A DNA stretch of 64,000 nt, from the NCBI GenBank assembly GCA_900618425.1, contig UZAN01040040.1, positions 9,148-73,147 on the forward strand, given 5' to 3'. Numbering within the stretch: the stretch's first letter is position 1; each line of letters begins with the position of its first letter. This document shows positions 21,561 to 34,485 of the stretch, piece after piece. The notes under the pieces were generated by a model. The model made no database searches and was not told the DNA's origin. It saw only the letters and a list, made by a program, of their open reading frames with translations. The translations under genes were made by a program, and so were the position numbers. This stretch comes from Echinostoma caproni. Its lineage: Eukaryota > Platyhelminthes > Trematoda > Plagiorchiida > Echinostomatidae.

Positions 21561-22859
21561 GGCTGACTAACTGTTAATACTGTGAGAAGTAACGCCACAG
21601 CGAAATGGAATATGTTTTATGCTTCAGAGGTAAGCATAGTCTGTATGGGTGGTGCGTCGTCTCCAAATTTCTCTTGCAACTAATTTAAATATATCACTGA
21701 ATATATCACTGTATACCAAAAGGTGATCAAATATCTCTATCATCCATGAAAACAGTTTCTGGGTGATCACCATATGAAGAATAGTTGCAGTGATGTTCTC
21801 ATTGTTAATAGGCGATCAATGAAATTTGAATGCACCTATAATTTGGTGTGAGCTCGCTTGTTGCATGCATAATACGAAGACTCAAATGTTTATGTGGGTT
21901 GTTTCACGAGGATCTATTTTGAATCTTTCCAATTCGTTTCCTTATCAGTTTCACAATCTCTTTGCCTTCCAACTAGGGCAGTGATTAGATCAGATACTAC
22001 CAATCGCGACATATGGACTCGTTGATTGTGTGCCTGAGAATAGCATGCAAACGATCAAATATCATTTCTCGTATCTGACTGTTTATCGATTTGCCCAGAA
22101 TTAGTTAATTCGTTACCTGGACCTAATTACAATTCTATCACACCTCCGGTAATGTGCAGCGCAAGTGTAGCTATTATTAGTCAGCACTAATGTGACTCCA
22201 ACGGTACCGAAAATTTAGCTTTTTACTCCGGGGAAGATCTTTCAACCGATGAGTCGGTGAGAGTGAATCCAGACAAACAGGATTATTATCATCCTGAACA
22301 AAGTAAATATGTGAATATAGTGAATATACTCTTTTGACGTTTCCCTGCAGTAACGAAGTAAGTATATGGCCCACGGGGAAGGGTTTGAGTGAGTGGCTGA
22401 GTAACTGTAAACTATTTAGTTTTGTGCGTAGAAAAATAAATCTGTTTGATCACTCCAGATAGAGTACGTGTGTAATACATGCTTGAATTCTACCCGTGAG
22501 AGCCTCAGTTTGAGCCCTCATTACGCAGTCAATAAGCTTATACTGCTAAGCAATATGCTTCCGAAAGCCTCTTTTTGGTCCGTAGGAGAACATCTTTGGT
22601 TATGATCGAGCACTATTCCCTCGCACCTCACGAAATGCTCGCGTACAACTGAGTGTCTCAAATCAACTTTGATGACGAAGCTCTACTTAATACCATCACG
22701 TAGCCCCGGTATTTCAGACTACAATTAGAGGAAAAGCGGCCGTTGCAATATGAAAACCTTAGGTTAGATTTCAACGGACTAGGGAGCTTCCTGAAATCAA
22801 AATAGCAGTCAGCAAACAGGAGGCTAAGAGTTAATCCTTGAGCACATCAAAGTCTTTAG
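21561..22859. other. No recognisable feature
   Basis: Only short unrecognised open frames are present. Part of the right side may be the 5' region of the following LINE. Confidence 0.45.
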
Positions 22860-23455
22860 ATACACCTAAAGTATCACCCTGAGTAAATCGACGCTGAAAT
22901 CAAGCAGTTTCGTATAGCATGTGGAAGCATATACCAAAACTGTACCCAAAGCAGGGGTCAGCAAGGTAGCTTCCGAGCACATCACTCCGGCCTCAGAGGC
23001 TAAGGATTTAAAGGGGAAGCTAACAAAGGAAGGCAAAAAGAGAATTACTCCTCCAAAGGAACAGCATCTCATTCACAAGACAAAACATCTGAGTCCCGTG
23101 GTTGGACCGCGGTTGTTGCCAACGCCTTTGCCACTAGCCAGCCGTGCTGAACGGGGGTCTCTGTGATCAAGACTCCTGGAAGCTCTCCTTGTAAGTCTAA
23201 CGTCAAGTCTAAGGGTTAGAAATATAAAAAATCCAAAGGTGGTGTCGTGAGTGGCCGAATACGTCCCCAGCTACAAAGGTATAGCAAAACACCAGGCGGT
23301 TCCTCGGGTATTACGTCGGAGGAATCTGATGTAATAGGGAGGCAATCTCCACCGGAGCTACAGGCGGACATTATCACGGCGTGGTACACGAATGATTATA
23401 GTATCAGGGACAAGGACGAGAGGGTCAGGAGCACATCTCCTGAGGATTAGAAATA
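22860..23455 (+). pseudogene. LINE ORF1-like remnant
   Basis: Two plus-strand frames (22921-23166, 81 codons; 23247-23450, 67 codons) are rich in Lys, Ser, Pro and Glu and lie immediately upstream of the LINE endonuclease in the same orientation. ORF1 proteins of CR1/Jockey elements are basic RNA-binding proteins. No zinc knuckle or esterase motif is visible, so the assignment rests on position and composition only. Confidence 0.35.
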
Positions 23456-25010
23456 GTCAGTATCACTGAATCCTGGCTGACAAAGGAGCAAACCGTTGCT
23501 AATATCAAAGAGAATATAAACTATAAGCAGTATAGGAGTGGCGCGGACAGGGAGGCGGAGTATTGCTGCCAGTTAGTCCGTCCTGAACCAAAAGGGAAAT
23601 GTAGCCGAATTTAGCTACTCGGAAGATCCAAGTCACAGGATACTGTATTCAACTTGGTATGGTGTGTATATAAAGAGCCTCCTATGCGAGTCCAGGGGAG
23701 GATACAAAGTTAACAATGGTCATACCAGAAACTCTGGCAAAATACCAGCGTTTTTTCCACTAGTAACTTCAACGTTCCGGAGGTAACATGGTTAATGGGG
23801 TAACGGGGATACCTAAGGACCGCATTATTGCAGCTTCTACAAGAAAGAGCTCTGACACAGCAAGTGGTAAGATTAACGAGGTACTGAGAACAACGAGGAC
23901 CTTCGTTGTTAGAACTATTTGTCACAAGGGACTGTTCACACATAATTAGCCTAGATAAGTGCGAACCGTTAGGCAAGAGTGACCACGAAGTTATCCGCTT
24001 GACTATATGTTGGCTACCGCAGACACGGATCGGCTATTATGCGATTCTTCGGCCACATAAACGAGACAGAATTGCTACAGGCTGCAAACTCCATCAGCTG
24101 GTATCCGACGTCTCCGGAGTGCACCGAGCAAAATAGATGGGAAGTCGTTAAAGCAAGGTTAACAATACTTATAGAAAGGTTCGCGTCGCTGAGGGACAGA
24201 TGAACTAGGTATAGGCCAATATGGTGGAAAACCAGGATGGAGAAGGTGCTCAAAATTCGCCTGCGATAGTGGGACCGCTTGAAGCTTTATGGCATACAAT
24301 AAGCCTGGAGTGGCTATAAGCGGATGCGCAAAAGATGTCAAGGCGTGCTAAATATGACTTTCAGTTTAACTTAGCGCGAGGTGTCAAAAATAATCCGAAA
24401 ATGTTCCATGCGTACGTGCAACCCAGCACACGCACATGGAAGAGTGTGAAGGCAATGGCTTTGCCTGATGGAAGCATAGCTACGTGTAACCGCGATAAAG
24501 CGGAAACCCTACTGAACTACCTCAAAAGCGCTTGTAGGCTACCAGTCAACGGAGATAATCCGGGTGTAGAAAGATTAGCTGATACGTCAAAGTTCGCCGA
24601 AATCACTATCTGTGAAACAGACGTACATCGAGACCTTATGACACTAAACAAGCACAAGTCAGCAGGTTCGGACGGAATCCATCCAGTTATAGTGCAGCCG
24701 CTGACAGAGATGCTACCCAGGCTACTGAATGTACTTTTCAGGAAATCAGTGCGGATGCTGCGTTACCCAAGGACTGGCACACAGCCACAGTTGTGGCACT
24801 GCACAAGACTGAACCGAAACACAGTGCAGAAAACTATAGGTCCGTTAGCCTAACATCAGTGCTGTGTAAGGGCCTGGAGCGATTGATTAGAAGGCAGATT
24901 TGCTTGCATCTGACTAGCAATCGACTCCTGGTACCGGCACAACAGGGTTTTGTTGAAAAGGGATTACAAATGTCTTTTGAATCTCCGCTGGTATGCACTC
25001 TATTATAATC
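23456..25010 (+). pseudogene. CR1/Jockey-like LINE ORF2 (endonuclease and RT), truncated
   Basis: ORF2 proteins nick DNA with an AP-type endonuclease and prime reverse transcription there. SITESWLTKEQ (23460 on) matches the T-E-T-W-L block. FNVPEVTWL (about 23770) matches the G-D-F-N block, and SLLELFVTRDCSHI with PLGKSDHEVI (about 23900-24000) the end of the endonuclease. RT follows in the 172-codon frame 24335-24853: NPKMFHAYV, DGSIATCNRDKAETL and LNKHKSAGSDGIHP (L-x-x-x-K-S-x-G-x-D-G-I). After a frameshift come NYRSVSLTSVLCKGLERLI and PAQQGFVEKG. Similarity stops about 24970, before the catalytic Y/F-A-D-D. Several frameshifts and stops occur. CR1 versus another Jockey-group clade is uncertain. 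Confidence 0.8.
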
Positions 25011-28000
25011 TTGTGAATTTTCCAAGTGCATTCATACAGAGAATCGTACACAACAGAGTTCGTCACCACCCGAATCCACTACTCCAAACTGGGCAAACAA
25101 CAAAAATTATTTGTTCTCTGCCCAAAATCGATCCAAAATATACTATATCACTTAATCAGTCACAAATTATCACCGTTCAGTTGAACATCAAGTATTTTTA
25201 TTTCGTAACCGATGACAATTGACGAATGAATTAAACTCCTATTCTTCCTATACCCCTTTAGAATCACGTATTTTGATTATTTTCATTCTATTTTTCTTTT
25301 ATTCTTTTTGTTTCTGTTTCTGTTGCTACTGCAGATGCTGTTGTCGTCATGGGCCTGTATTTCCGTAGAATTTGAAACGTAGGATCAAAAAACACCTCTT
25401 AACTCAAGTCTTTTTCTTTGTCTTGGTATCGCACCCCTTTGCTTTTATAATGCACTGAGAAGGAGGCCTTCGCTTTTGAATTGAGAGAAAAAATATGTAA
25501 CATCGCATCACACAGATTCATGGTATATTATTTGTATATAAATTTTGGTCATTCTGTGGAATAGGGAAAGTGAAATTCCTGATCGGAGGCCTATAGTTCA
25601 TTCGAACGAGAGAGATTCTAACATTGGTCGGAAGTTTGCTTAAATTATGACCGGGGAATTTTCTGTCTTTAACAGACCAAAATCACTCTAATCCATTCAA
25701 CTGAGCACATTCCCTACGTGGTTTTGTTACATCAGCCATGCTCATGTAAGTTACCACCAAACGTAGCTGCATTTTCTGTTCAGTTCTTTGAGCGCGATTG
25801 AAGGTACCAGACCGTTTTCAACCTCATGAATGATTCATGTAACAATTCCGGTCTCCAGTTGCACTCTCAACCAATTTCGCGACAGATGCGACCAACCAAT
25901 ACTGGATAAATCCGACCGGTAGAGCAATAAACTTGCACAAAATTTGATGACTAACAATGAAAAATGTGTGATATAAGCACCGCATGTTGTATGAGATTTG
26001 AAAACTTTGTAGACCAAATAAAAATTGACAAACAAACATCTCAATATGTAGTCATGGTAAAATATCAGTTGATTGGATCAAGCAAACAACTAAACGCCCG
26101 ATACCCGGGAAATTTTTGGTGCACTTTCTTTTTGTCATAGCCCATAGTGTTTGATGGCACGTGTAAGGCAAACTAGTAGACATGGTACCGGACTGAGGTG
26201 ACTAATCAGTCACAATTGAATTCTATCAAAACTACTTCGGTTCACTGGTCACTGCAATTCCTTTGGATAGCTCATGAGAAACGTTGTGTGAAATACGATA
26301 CGGTTTTTGTTTCTGTGATCACATCAAACGCTTCTTTGTCCATATGATAAAAAACTGAAAAGGACTGGGTGAGAGAAAAACTAATTATCAGAAGAAAGAT
26401 CAATTCATGGGAGTGCCAAATATTTCGATGAAACAATGAGACACTTTGAATCAACCGCATCTCTTCTCAGTCATCGGGGATAGCATCATGGGTATAATTT
26501 GGTCTTTGATGCACAAGATCTGCCGCGATCTTTAAGCTGTTGCCAATAATATTGCCGGTTTTTAACGGGCCAATCAGAAGATCAGCACTGCAGGAGGAAT
26601 TCGTTTTGTATACGCTCACCGAACATGATGCGGATCAAGAAGTGTACTAAAGTTTTATGATGTGTGTGTGTGGTTGCACATGATGGATTAAAAGAATTAG
26701 GCTCATGCGCTTTTGGGCACAGAGTGGGTTTTGCCGTGAGCGATCGATAATGCTCCGAGTATCCTTAGTCGACGTTTGTTGAGATTAGATTACAAAACAA
26801 AGAACGGGATTGTAAGGTGATCTACCTTGTGGCTGCTTTCGACCGAGTGACGCACCATGGTTGAGGTTGGTGCACTCATGTGGTAGGCGCAGTCACTGGT
26901 TCACATACGCGCTTTCCAATGTGTTTGGTCATCCGATCGTTTGTATTGAGCGTTCGTCGTACCAATCCATGCCTCCTTATTGCTACAACAAAAGGTGTTA
27001 ACGCAGTGGGAGATAGCTTGGACTGAGTGACAGGTTTTGAATGAGGGTCTAAGCAGACGCCGGGTGACAGAAAAGATACCGATCACAGCTGTATAATTCA
27101 TGGTATAAGTCGTGGGCAATGTGAACATCATTTTAAAAAGCCCATTGTTTGAGCGCTTAGGGTTGATTTATTGTCTTATTGTGAAAATCAATAAAAGAAT
27201 CTCAATATCTCATGTAGCGCAATGCGGGGTATAGTATCTACATATTTGGATATCCCTATGAAACAATGCTCGAATGAAGGCTCTTCTGTTTTCACTTCGA
27301 ACTTGGAATTTTTCTTTATCCACATAAGAATGCCACCGATGAGAGTGTACGAAAGGAATTTCTCTTTCGCAGTTTACGTCTTCCTGTTCAAGTTTGTCAC
27401 TGAATCTGAGTGTTATATCAACCCATTTTTTTCTTCCACAAGGGTATTATGAGTATTTCCAATCCCAAGCACTAAGCAGTTTGGTATTTTGTCTGCTCAT
27501 TTGGTCGCGGTGGATAAGTGAACAACATAGAAACGCCGACGTACGTTTGAATCCTCCACCATAGTTCATATGCCTCAGGGATGCTTTGCCATATTACATT
27601 GATTGAAATTGTGCGTTCTGGCATCATTTCAACAGTGGGTATTTTAAGGCTCATTGTAAATGAATCCTGGTTTTTCACTTGCGCACGAATCTGTGCATAA
27701 GAGCAACAATTGTCCTAATTCCGACTTGATGCAGTGATATCACAAGACTCTTCAGTGTTGATTTACCACAAATTCGATTGGATAATTTGCCGAACCTTTG
27801 ATGACAAACGCGGTGTTTATCTGAGTTCAAATGTATCAATTTTGGGCTGATAGTTTGCGGCAGACATAATGGTAGTAGAGAATTCTCCCTCCACCATGTC
27901 GCCAATTCTCAATCACATTCAATGTTTTACAATTATTACCAAATTGGAGGAGATCAAATCGAAGTTGATTTTCTTTCAACGGAACCCAAAGTTCCAACTG

Positions 28001-29068
28001 TTATGTGCTATTGAAGATTCGTTCGAACAGGTCAATTAAATGTGTGGACTAAACCATAATAGTTGCTGGTCAGGCGTCAGACGAGTTCGTGCTCCAGATC
28101 GACGTTTCTCGTAATGACGACTGATTCTAGGACCGTGTTGCTACTCAACTCTGCTATTCTTTGCGTTCCGGCTTTCGCTTAGAAACCACAGCCTTCGAGA
28201 GACCTGGACATATAGGTTTATTGGAGATGTTTGACTTCTGGTGTCCAGGATAAAGAAATGAAAAGCCATTAGGAGTGAAGAAATTAGTGAAACTGCTAAC
28301 TGAAATGAACTCCGAAAATCGATCGGCTCCGCCACCAGCAGCAACTTAGTATCGTCTTGTGTTGCAACATCTTTGAGTAATCAACGGAGACGCCTGATCC
28401 TCCGCCTTACAGAGACTGTAACTACCTGCTTGAGGGACAGCTCAAAACATGAATAAACGTGATAAAGTCGAACAGGAAACTTTCAAGCCCTCATTAAACC
28501 TAGGGAGTCCAGCTATAGCAGTGCGATAGGATTATTATCTACACCAATTTCTTCCATCCGGATTAAATGTCAGCGAACCAATTCATTTTATGGCGTAATA
28601 AAGTGACTAAGAACTAAAGATAATGAAAGGTCAAACGGGATGGCAAGATCAACTCCGAATCTACTGAGATGAAAAACATTGCAAAATAATTGTAATTACA
28701 GTTACAGTCGCGAAAGCATTAAGTGAATAACCAAATAATTTTACAAGCTACAGAACACAACAAGCATCGTTTAGCGTAGGCAGTTAATGGTGGACTTTCT
28801 TCAGAATTGCGCTCAACTGGTCATTGGGGAAATTTACCAAATCGGTGACATTTGCAGACAACATCAACGTGTTTGCTCAGACCTGTTGTGAACAATTGAG
28901 TCCCTTTTCAGGGCTGTATTTTGTTCCAATTATAGTTGCTTGAAACAAATTTTAATTTCTGTGTCCATCGGCCACAATTCGTATACACTCGTCCGCTCAG
29001 GAATTTCAATCGGATTTGGGGACTACTCAAAATTCCGATCGACTTGGTAACAAGCAGTAGCATGAACT
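25011..29068. other. No firm feature
   Basis: A minus-strand stretch at about 25845-25905 has a tRNA-like A-box segment but no convincing B box. All other frames are short and unrecognised. I see no host exon. Confidence 0.45.
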
Positions 29069-29095
29069 CACACACGCGCGCACACACACACGCAT
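29069..29095. repeat. (CA)/(CG) dinucleotide tract
   Basis: Alternating purine-pyrimidine tract of CACACGCGCGCACACACACACG type. Confidence 0.85.
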
Positions 29096-29440
29096 CGTTG
29101 CAAATCAAAGATTTGTTTGCAAGTCTCTGCAATTGATTGGTCACTCATCTGATCGCGGTTGTTTCTTTTTCGGGACGAGCACTGTTTGAGTTGGGATTAA
29201 AGGATTCCAAGTAGGGATCACATATAGGTTTTTCAATAAAAAAAATCCGGTTGGGCAATATTTGCTCCGTTCCCTAAGTGACGTGAGATGATACAATCAA
29301 GTCCGACAAGAAAGATCTAATCCAGCCTATTAATGTGCAGAAAATTGAATAAAAGGATACGATCCTGGTTATCTGTAATTTTCTGTGTGCTCTCTTACAT
29401 TCGTTTCCGTTTAAGGAAAACTGTGCTAAAAATGTCTCTT

Positions 29441-29622
29441 CACTTCCTTGTTTTATTCATTGAATATATAAATTTACCATGGACTTTATGGAAGTGGGTT
29501 GCAACCAGACAAAGGGGGCCTGAGAAAATACAGGAATCGGGCAGACGGGCAGGGTGAAGTGGTTTGAACCCTGGATCCCCGGGTCACAGTTTAGTCACCT
29601 GATCGCCTGGCCATCCCTGCCA
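29441..29622 (-). repeat. SINE-A-related copy with a different head
   Basis: On the minus strand an acceptor-like arm GGCAGGG is followed by TGGCCAGGCGATCAGGTG, a B box AGGGTTCAAACC and the closing arm CCCTGCC. The tail 'atatattcaatgaataaaa' with 'aaggaag' is that of SINE-A. The middle differs from the main family, so it is a subfamily or a related SINE sharing the same 3' end. An identical 3' end is expected if one LINE mobilises both. Confidence 0.6.
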
Positions 29623-32600
29623 ACCATAGTTATATTTGAGTTTGCCCTCGCCCACCCTCGAGTGAATCGATGATTTGTGGGACTCGGCAACGGTAAACGG
29701 ATTTGAAATCCGATTGTGATTCCTATTTAACTCCCCCTGAAATGTATTTAACGTGACGCGAGTACTCGCCAGTCATTCTGCAAACCTGGTTACGCAAGCC
29801 TAAGCCGGCTTTTGAAGCATCAGTTCACTTGGCACAAGATAGAAGCTTAGAATTCACCGTGTGTTGCCTTTTTACAAGCAAGTTTACCTCCCGTATGCTG
29901 GAACTCTGTAGACCGTGTACTATATATTATATAATTCATATCCGTCTGAAACCAGACTGTGAGCTAAATAAATCATAGCATAATAATCTTTAGAAAAAAG
30001 GCAAAAGAACCATGGTGTGCATGTGGGCAGAATACTGTCAAGTTACCCAGGCCAAGGCGGGTGAGTTTTCTTGAGGAATCCCCATCGGAGCGTTCGGCTA
30101 GCCAAGGCCTAACCTACAAGACAGCGTGGCGGTATGTGAAAATCGAAACCCATTTGGGATCGGTGTCCAGACCGCGTACTATTCAAGTTTAAACATCAAA
30201 CACTGCCAAATTTATCGTGAAAAGGTCTGATCATCAGTGCTCGTAGTAAGTAGTTGTCTTGTATCTATTGTTGCATTGAAATATCCTTTGCTTGAGAGAT
30301 TCCCTTACTTATCTGTTGTCAAGCTCGCACGATGCTCGTGCAGTGCATTCTGAGCAGTCAGTTTCAATAGGTCAGAACGTGATTTCTTCTATGCTGCTTT
30401 GTGTTCTGATCATTTTCGGTGCCATACGCGCACACACTCGCACCCGCAGTACGAAAATTCATTGTACAACGTACAGGACCTCCGCCACTTTGAAACAGTA
30501 GAGAAACCCATCGATTAAGTAAGTAGTGCAAGCATATATATTAGGTGTTTTTCATACTCTCACGAACATAAACAGCCTATTAACTAGTGGAATGCACCAA
30601 AGGAATCCGGAAGTAGCTTGCTGATGCCATCAGCGTTGGCACAAAAGCACAAAAGCAGAGATTTGTTGCACATAGACAAAATGCATTGACAAGTTGATTC
30701 GAATGCAAAAAAACGTGCATGTGTAGACAACACATCTGCGAACTAATAATCCCAACCTTTTGTTTAGTGCGTCAGGTACTGAAAATGATGAAGCTGTGTT
30801 CCCGTGACCCTAGATTTTATAACTAAAAAGGTAAGCAAATGCCTCTGCTGTTGAAGATGTTTGGGAGCGTGGTATTTATTGCTTCATCGTTTTGAGATAC
30901 TAAACGTATTCACTGCATTGAAACCAAATTTTGGGTGACATAATTTCTGTGTAATTCGTGCACTGTTCTTGGACAATGACTGGAAGCAGTGATAGTTTGC
31001 GATGGAATTCCCTCGCGACAACTCACATTGAGAGCTGAACAGTTAGTATTTATTCCATGACACAAAAAGACCACACATCCTGATTGAGATCTTTGATGGG
31101 TCAAACACGCAAGATTCCACATTCAAACGTTCCTTTTCCAAGGGTGTTGATCAACTGCCGTGTGGGTTAGGATTCAGCGCTCAACCCAACCGTCTGTGCA
31201 TCGATGGTGGCGAAAAATGCACCCAGTCAGAAGGAAACATATACCCGGTGTTCTTTGACAGTCGTCATCGAACATTTCCAGAGCCCGACATGCGTGCAAA
31301 AAGCAAAGATGAATTTTAGCTTAGGGATTACTTAAAAGCTCTTGCTTCTCTTGGCCCACATAGAATATTTATGCAATCTAACTGTTTCTTAGGAAAAGGG
31401 ATGAGAAATGTCACATATTGTTTCGGGTATGGAGACAACACGTAGTGCGCACATCAACTGTGATGCATTTTTATTTGTGTTGGAATATAGGTTGTGTCCG
31501 GGTTTCATCAGGTCTCCGCTTGAAAAATTCAACAGTTGATACAGAAACAATGTGAGATGGATCAGAGAGAGAGAGAAAGAGCGTTCCAAGTGGTGCACAT
31601 TAAGACGATGAAAGATTGACAACAGCATTAGACTTGACATTTTAGAAGCACGTGTTTTAAATGATGTTGGGCGAAATTGTGTGAGCAGCAAACGACATAG
31701 ATGGCTTGGATTCTGTGTTATTTGATATACCAAAATCAAGTCTCCGCAAATTCCATGGTACAGAGTAGAATATAATCCCAAGGATTTTGATCTCTCCCCA
31801 TAGGTTTGGTTAAATCAAAACACAGGGTTACATGATTATCTTTTGTTTTGAAGAGCGACTTGCTCAAAACCAGATAAAACTAAACAGCTTTTTGATTCTT
31901 CGATTCAATTTCTGTCGTATTATAGTACACTTTGATGAAAATTTTGAGAAGCTTTTTGATAACCTTTTTTGGTTAACAACTTCTAGTTTCATCAGAATGA
32001 ATAAATGCATCGGTGCGTGTGTGAGCGACTACTGATATGCGAGATCAGTGACGTGGAGTTTGTGCGGCGAACACATCGCAAGTCACATCTGCCAATCAGT
32101 GGATTACTCCCCATTGAGAAACTCAACTGACCGGAATCGTACTCACACAAACGCAATCCAATCTCCAAAATATCTGCAAATAAATCGGAAAAACTATCAA
32201 ATGAAAAAGTACTCAACTGTTCAAATAATATATCCGCGCGATTCTACCTACTGCATTCTCTAAAAGCATCCGTTCAACGGGGAATGGACAAAGTCTGTCA
32301 GGTTTATGTCCTGTGCGTGAGATAAAAAATAATTTATTTAATCGGATTAATCACCTACGTTTTGCGATTCGTACAGTGAGACCATCGAAAGCACTCTACC
32401 AATGTGTTAACTTGGAAAGTTTTCAATAGCAAGTGTTCAGTCAATCTTCAGAAACAAACTTTCTGTTGAGTTTGGAGAGTGAACTAATTTGGAGACAATG
32501 AATCGAGGATTGTGAAAAGAGAATCCGCACAATACCGCTCAATGTGTTTTTGTTATTTTTGCTAACTTCAAATTTCTGCCATAGGTTCCCGTTTGAGAGA

Positions 32601-34462
32601 AAAAGCGATTTCATTCCGGGCATTTTTCCATTTTCGAAGAGCCACTGTCTCATGCGTTTCTATCCGCAATTTTCATTGCTCCCCTAATGGAAACTAACTC
32701 CCTGGTGACTAGTGATAAAAACATCCAGGATTTAAACGAGAAGCTAAAATGTCAAACTATTTTTTTTGGGGGGGGGAGGGAGTTATTTGTTGAATGAGTG
32801 ATACTTCATTCACCCGAAATAAACAAAATAGACGAATTTGGACCCGATTCATTCGGACATAAATTGGGTTAATCCTGATCAAGATAGATTGGATCGTTTG
32901 GGGTCACTGAGGACAGTGGGACAGTTGGGCGGCAGAGCAGTAGGGTGTGCGGCGGGAGAGCGATATAAAGCATTAAATTGCTCTAATGTTTGTTGACATT
33001 TTATTGATCAGAGGGTTAAACTATTACCTAAGTGGTTTAAGACGAACCCAGCTCCATGGAGGGAGATATTTTGACAGCTAAATTACGTTTGTTATTGACA
33101 TTTATTGTCGATAAATACCGAAGTGGTTAAAACTCGTTATGTTACCATTCTTTTTTAGCGTTCCCTAAGTTTCGCAGAAATTTCTCTCCAGTAAAATGCA
33201 TTCCTTGTGTCCATTTTTGACAGAAAACAATAAAGGTATAGAAAACCCCAGTGGATGTGAAATAAATAAATTACTTTCAACAAAATAATCAAAGATATTT
33301 TAATTCCAGTTCGTTGAAGCAGAAAGTCACGTGTGCACGTGACCATAATTTATTTTGAAAGTAATTATCCTCATGGATGATGAATTAGCTTTATTTCGGA
33401 TTTCGAATCCTAAAATGAAAAACCTGTACATGACCTTTGTCAACCATAATGATAGCGGAAATCTTTCATTATCATTTTTATTTCATAATCATTTGAGAAT
33501 GCGAAGAAGCGTCTAATTTGATGCTGACGAGGTGCACAAAATCATGATTAAATTTACCGGTAATGGTGATGGTGTGGGTTGTGTTGGTCGTGGTTGTTTT
33601 GAGGTAGATAAAAATTACTAATGTAAAAAGTAAATGGTCAGCGGTCAAAGTACTTTTCATTCAGTGGAGCAGAAACCTTATTCATCTTCATCAAAATCCG
33701 ATTTATTCAAACATGCATCAATTTCTTTTATAGGTGTCCGCATAAAGTCTTATTGTGGCTTCCTAAAGCACAATGGGATTTGAAGTCGGAAAACAGTGAC
33801 CTGTCACTACTACCACAATTAAATCGACTTTTTGTATGCAGATTTGCTCTCATACAAAGTGCTGTGGCCACATACCTCGTGCCAATTAAAGTAATCCTCG
33901 CAACCGTCAAAATGAATGCCCAAGAGTAAGAAAATAAAATAACAAGTGACAAGAACTTCAAACTTTTTGGATTAAGCCCATGTCAGCAATAAAGCATTAT
34001 TACAGATGTTAAATGAACATTTAGGGCTATCGGACGGAATGGATTTGGATTTCATCTAACTTTTATCAGGAATCAGCTTATTTACGAGGTCTTGTACAAG
34101 AATAAATACACATGTTGTACTCAATACGACTGACGGCAAATCGAAGTCTGCTACAGCGGTAGTAAAGTAGGATATTGACATTCGTAGAACTGCAATCGTA
34201 CAGACTTGGAAGCAACGAGCAGAAGACCTGTATCAGCCGACCAGACATTTTTCACAGCGTTCCTCACTTTATGATTTCACAATGAAGAGTGAATATTTTA
34301 ATTCGAAACCTGTTTTTGTTTAAAACGTACTTGAAAGCAGTTCGCCAGGAAAAGTTGATCTATGATAGCTGCATGGCAGTGAAACGAGTTGCCATATTAA
34401 GTGTGGTTTAGTTCATTAGCATCCACAACACTTCAATTGTGTTTGTTTACTTTGTTGAAAAA
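29623..34462. other. No recognisable feature
   Basis: A 130-codon minus frame (31389-31781) is unrecognised and shows no domain. A T-run followed by a G-run lies at about 32759-32780. Two loosely similar segments near 32990-33040 and 33087-33137 may be a diverged duplication. Confidence 0.45.
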
Positions 34463-34485
34463 CTATAAACTATAAACTATAAACT
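34463..34485. repeat. Short tandem repeat, 7-bp unit ctataaa x3
   Basis: Three perfect copies of the heptamer followed by a partial fourth. Confidence 0.85.

Noticed and set aside
25845..25905. Minus-strand tRNA-like A-box segment
   Set aside because: No acceptable B box or acceptor stem follows.
33728..33961. 77-codon minus frame starting MKFLSLVILFSYSWAF, like a secreted Cys-containing peptide
   Set aside because: A hydrophobic start in a short AT-rich frame is common by chance. There is no promoter, splice or family support.
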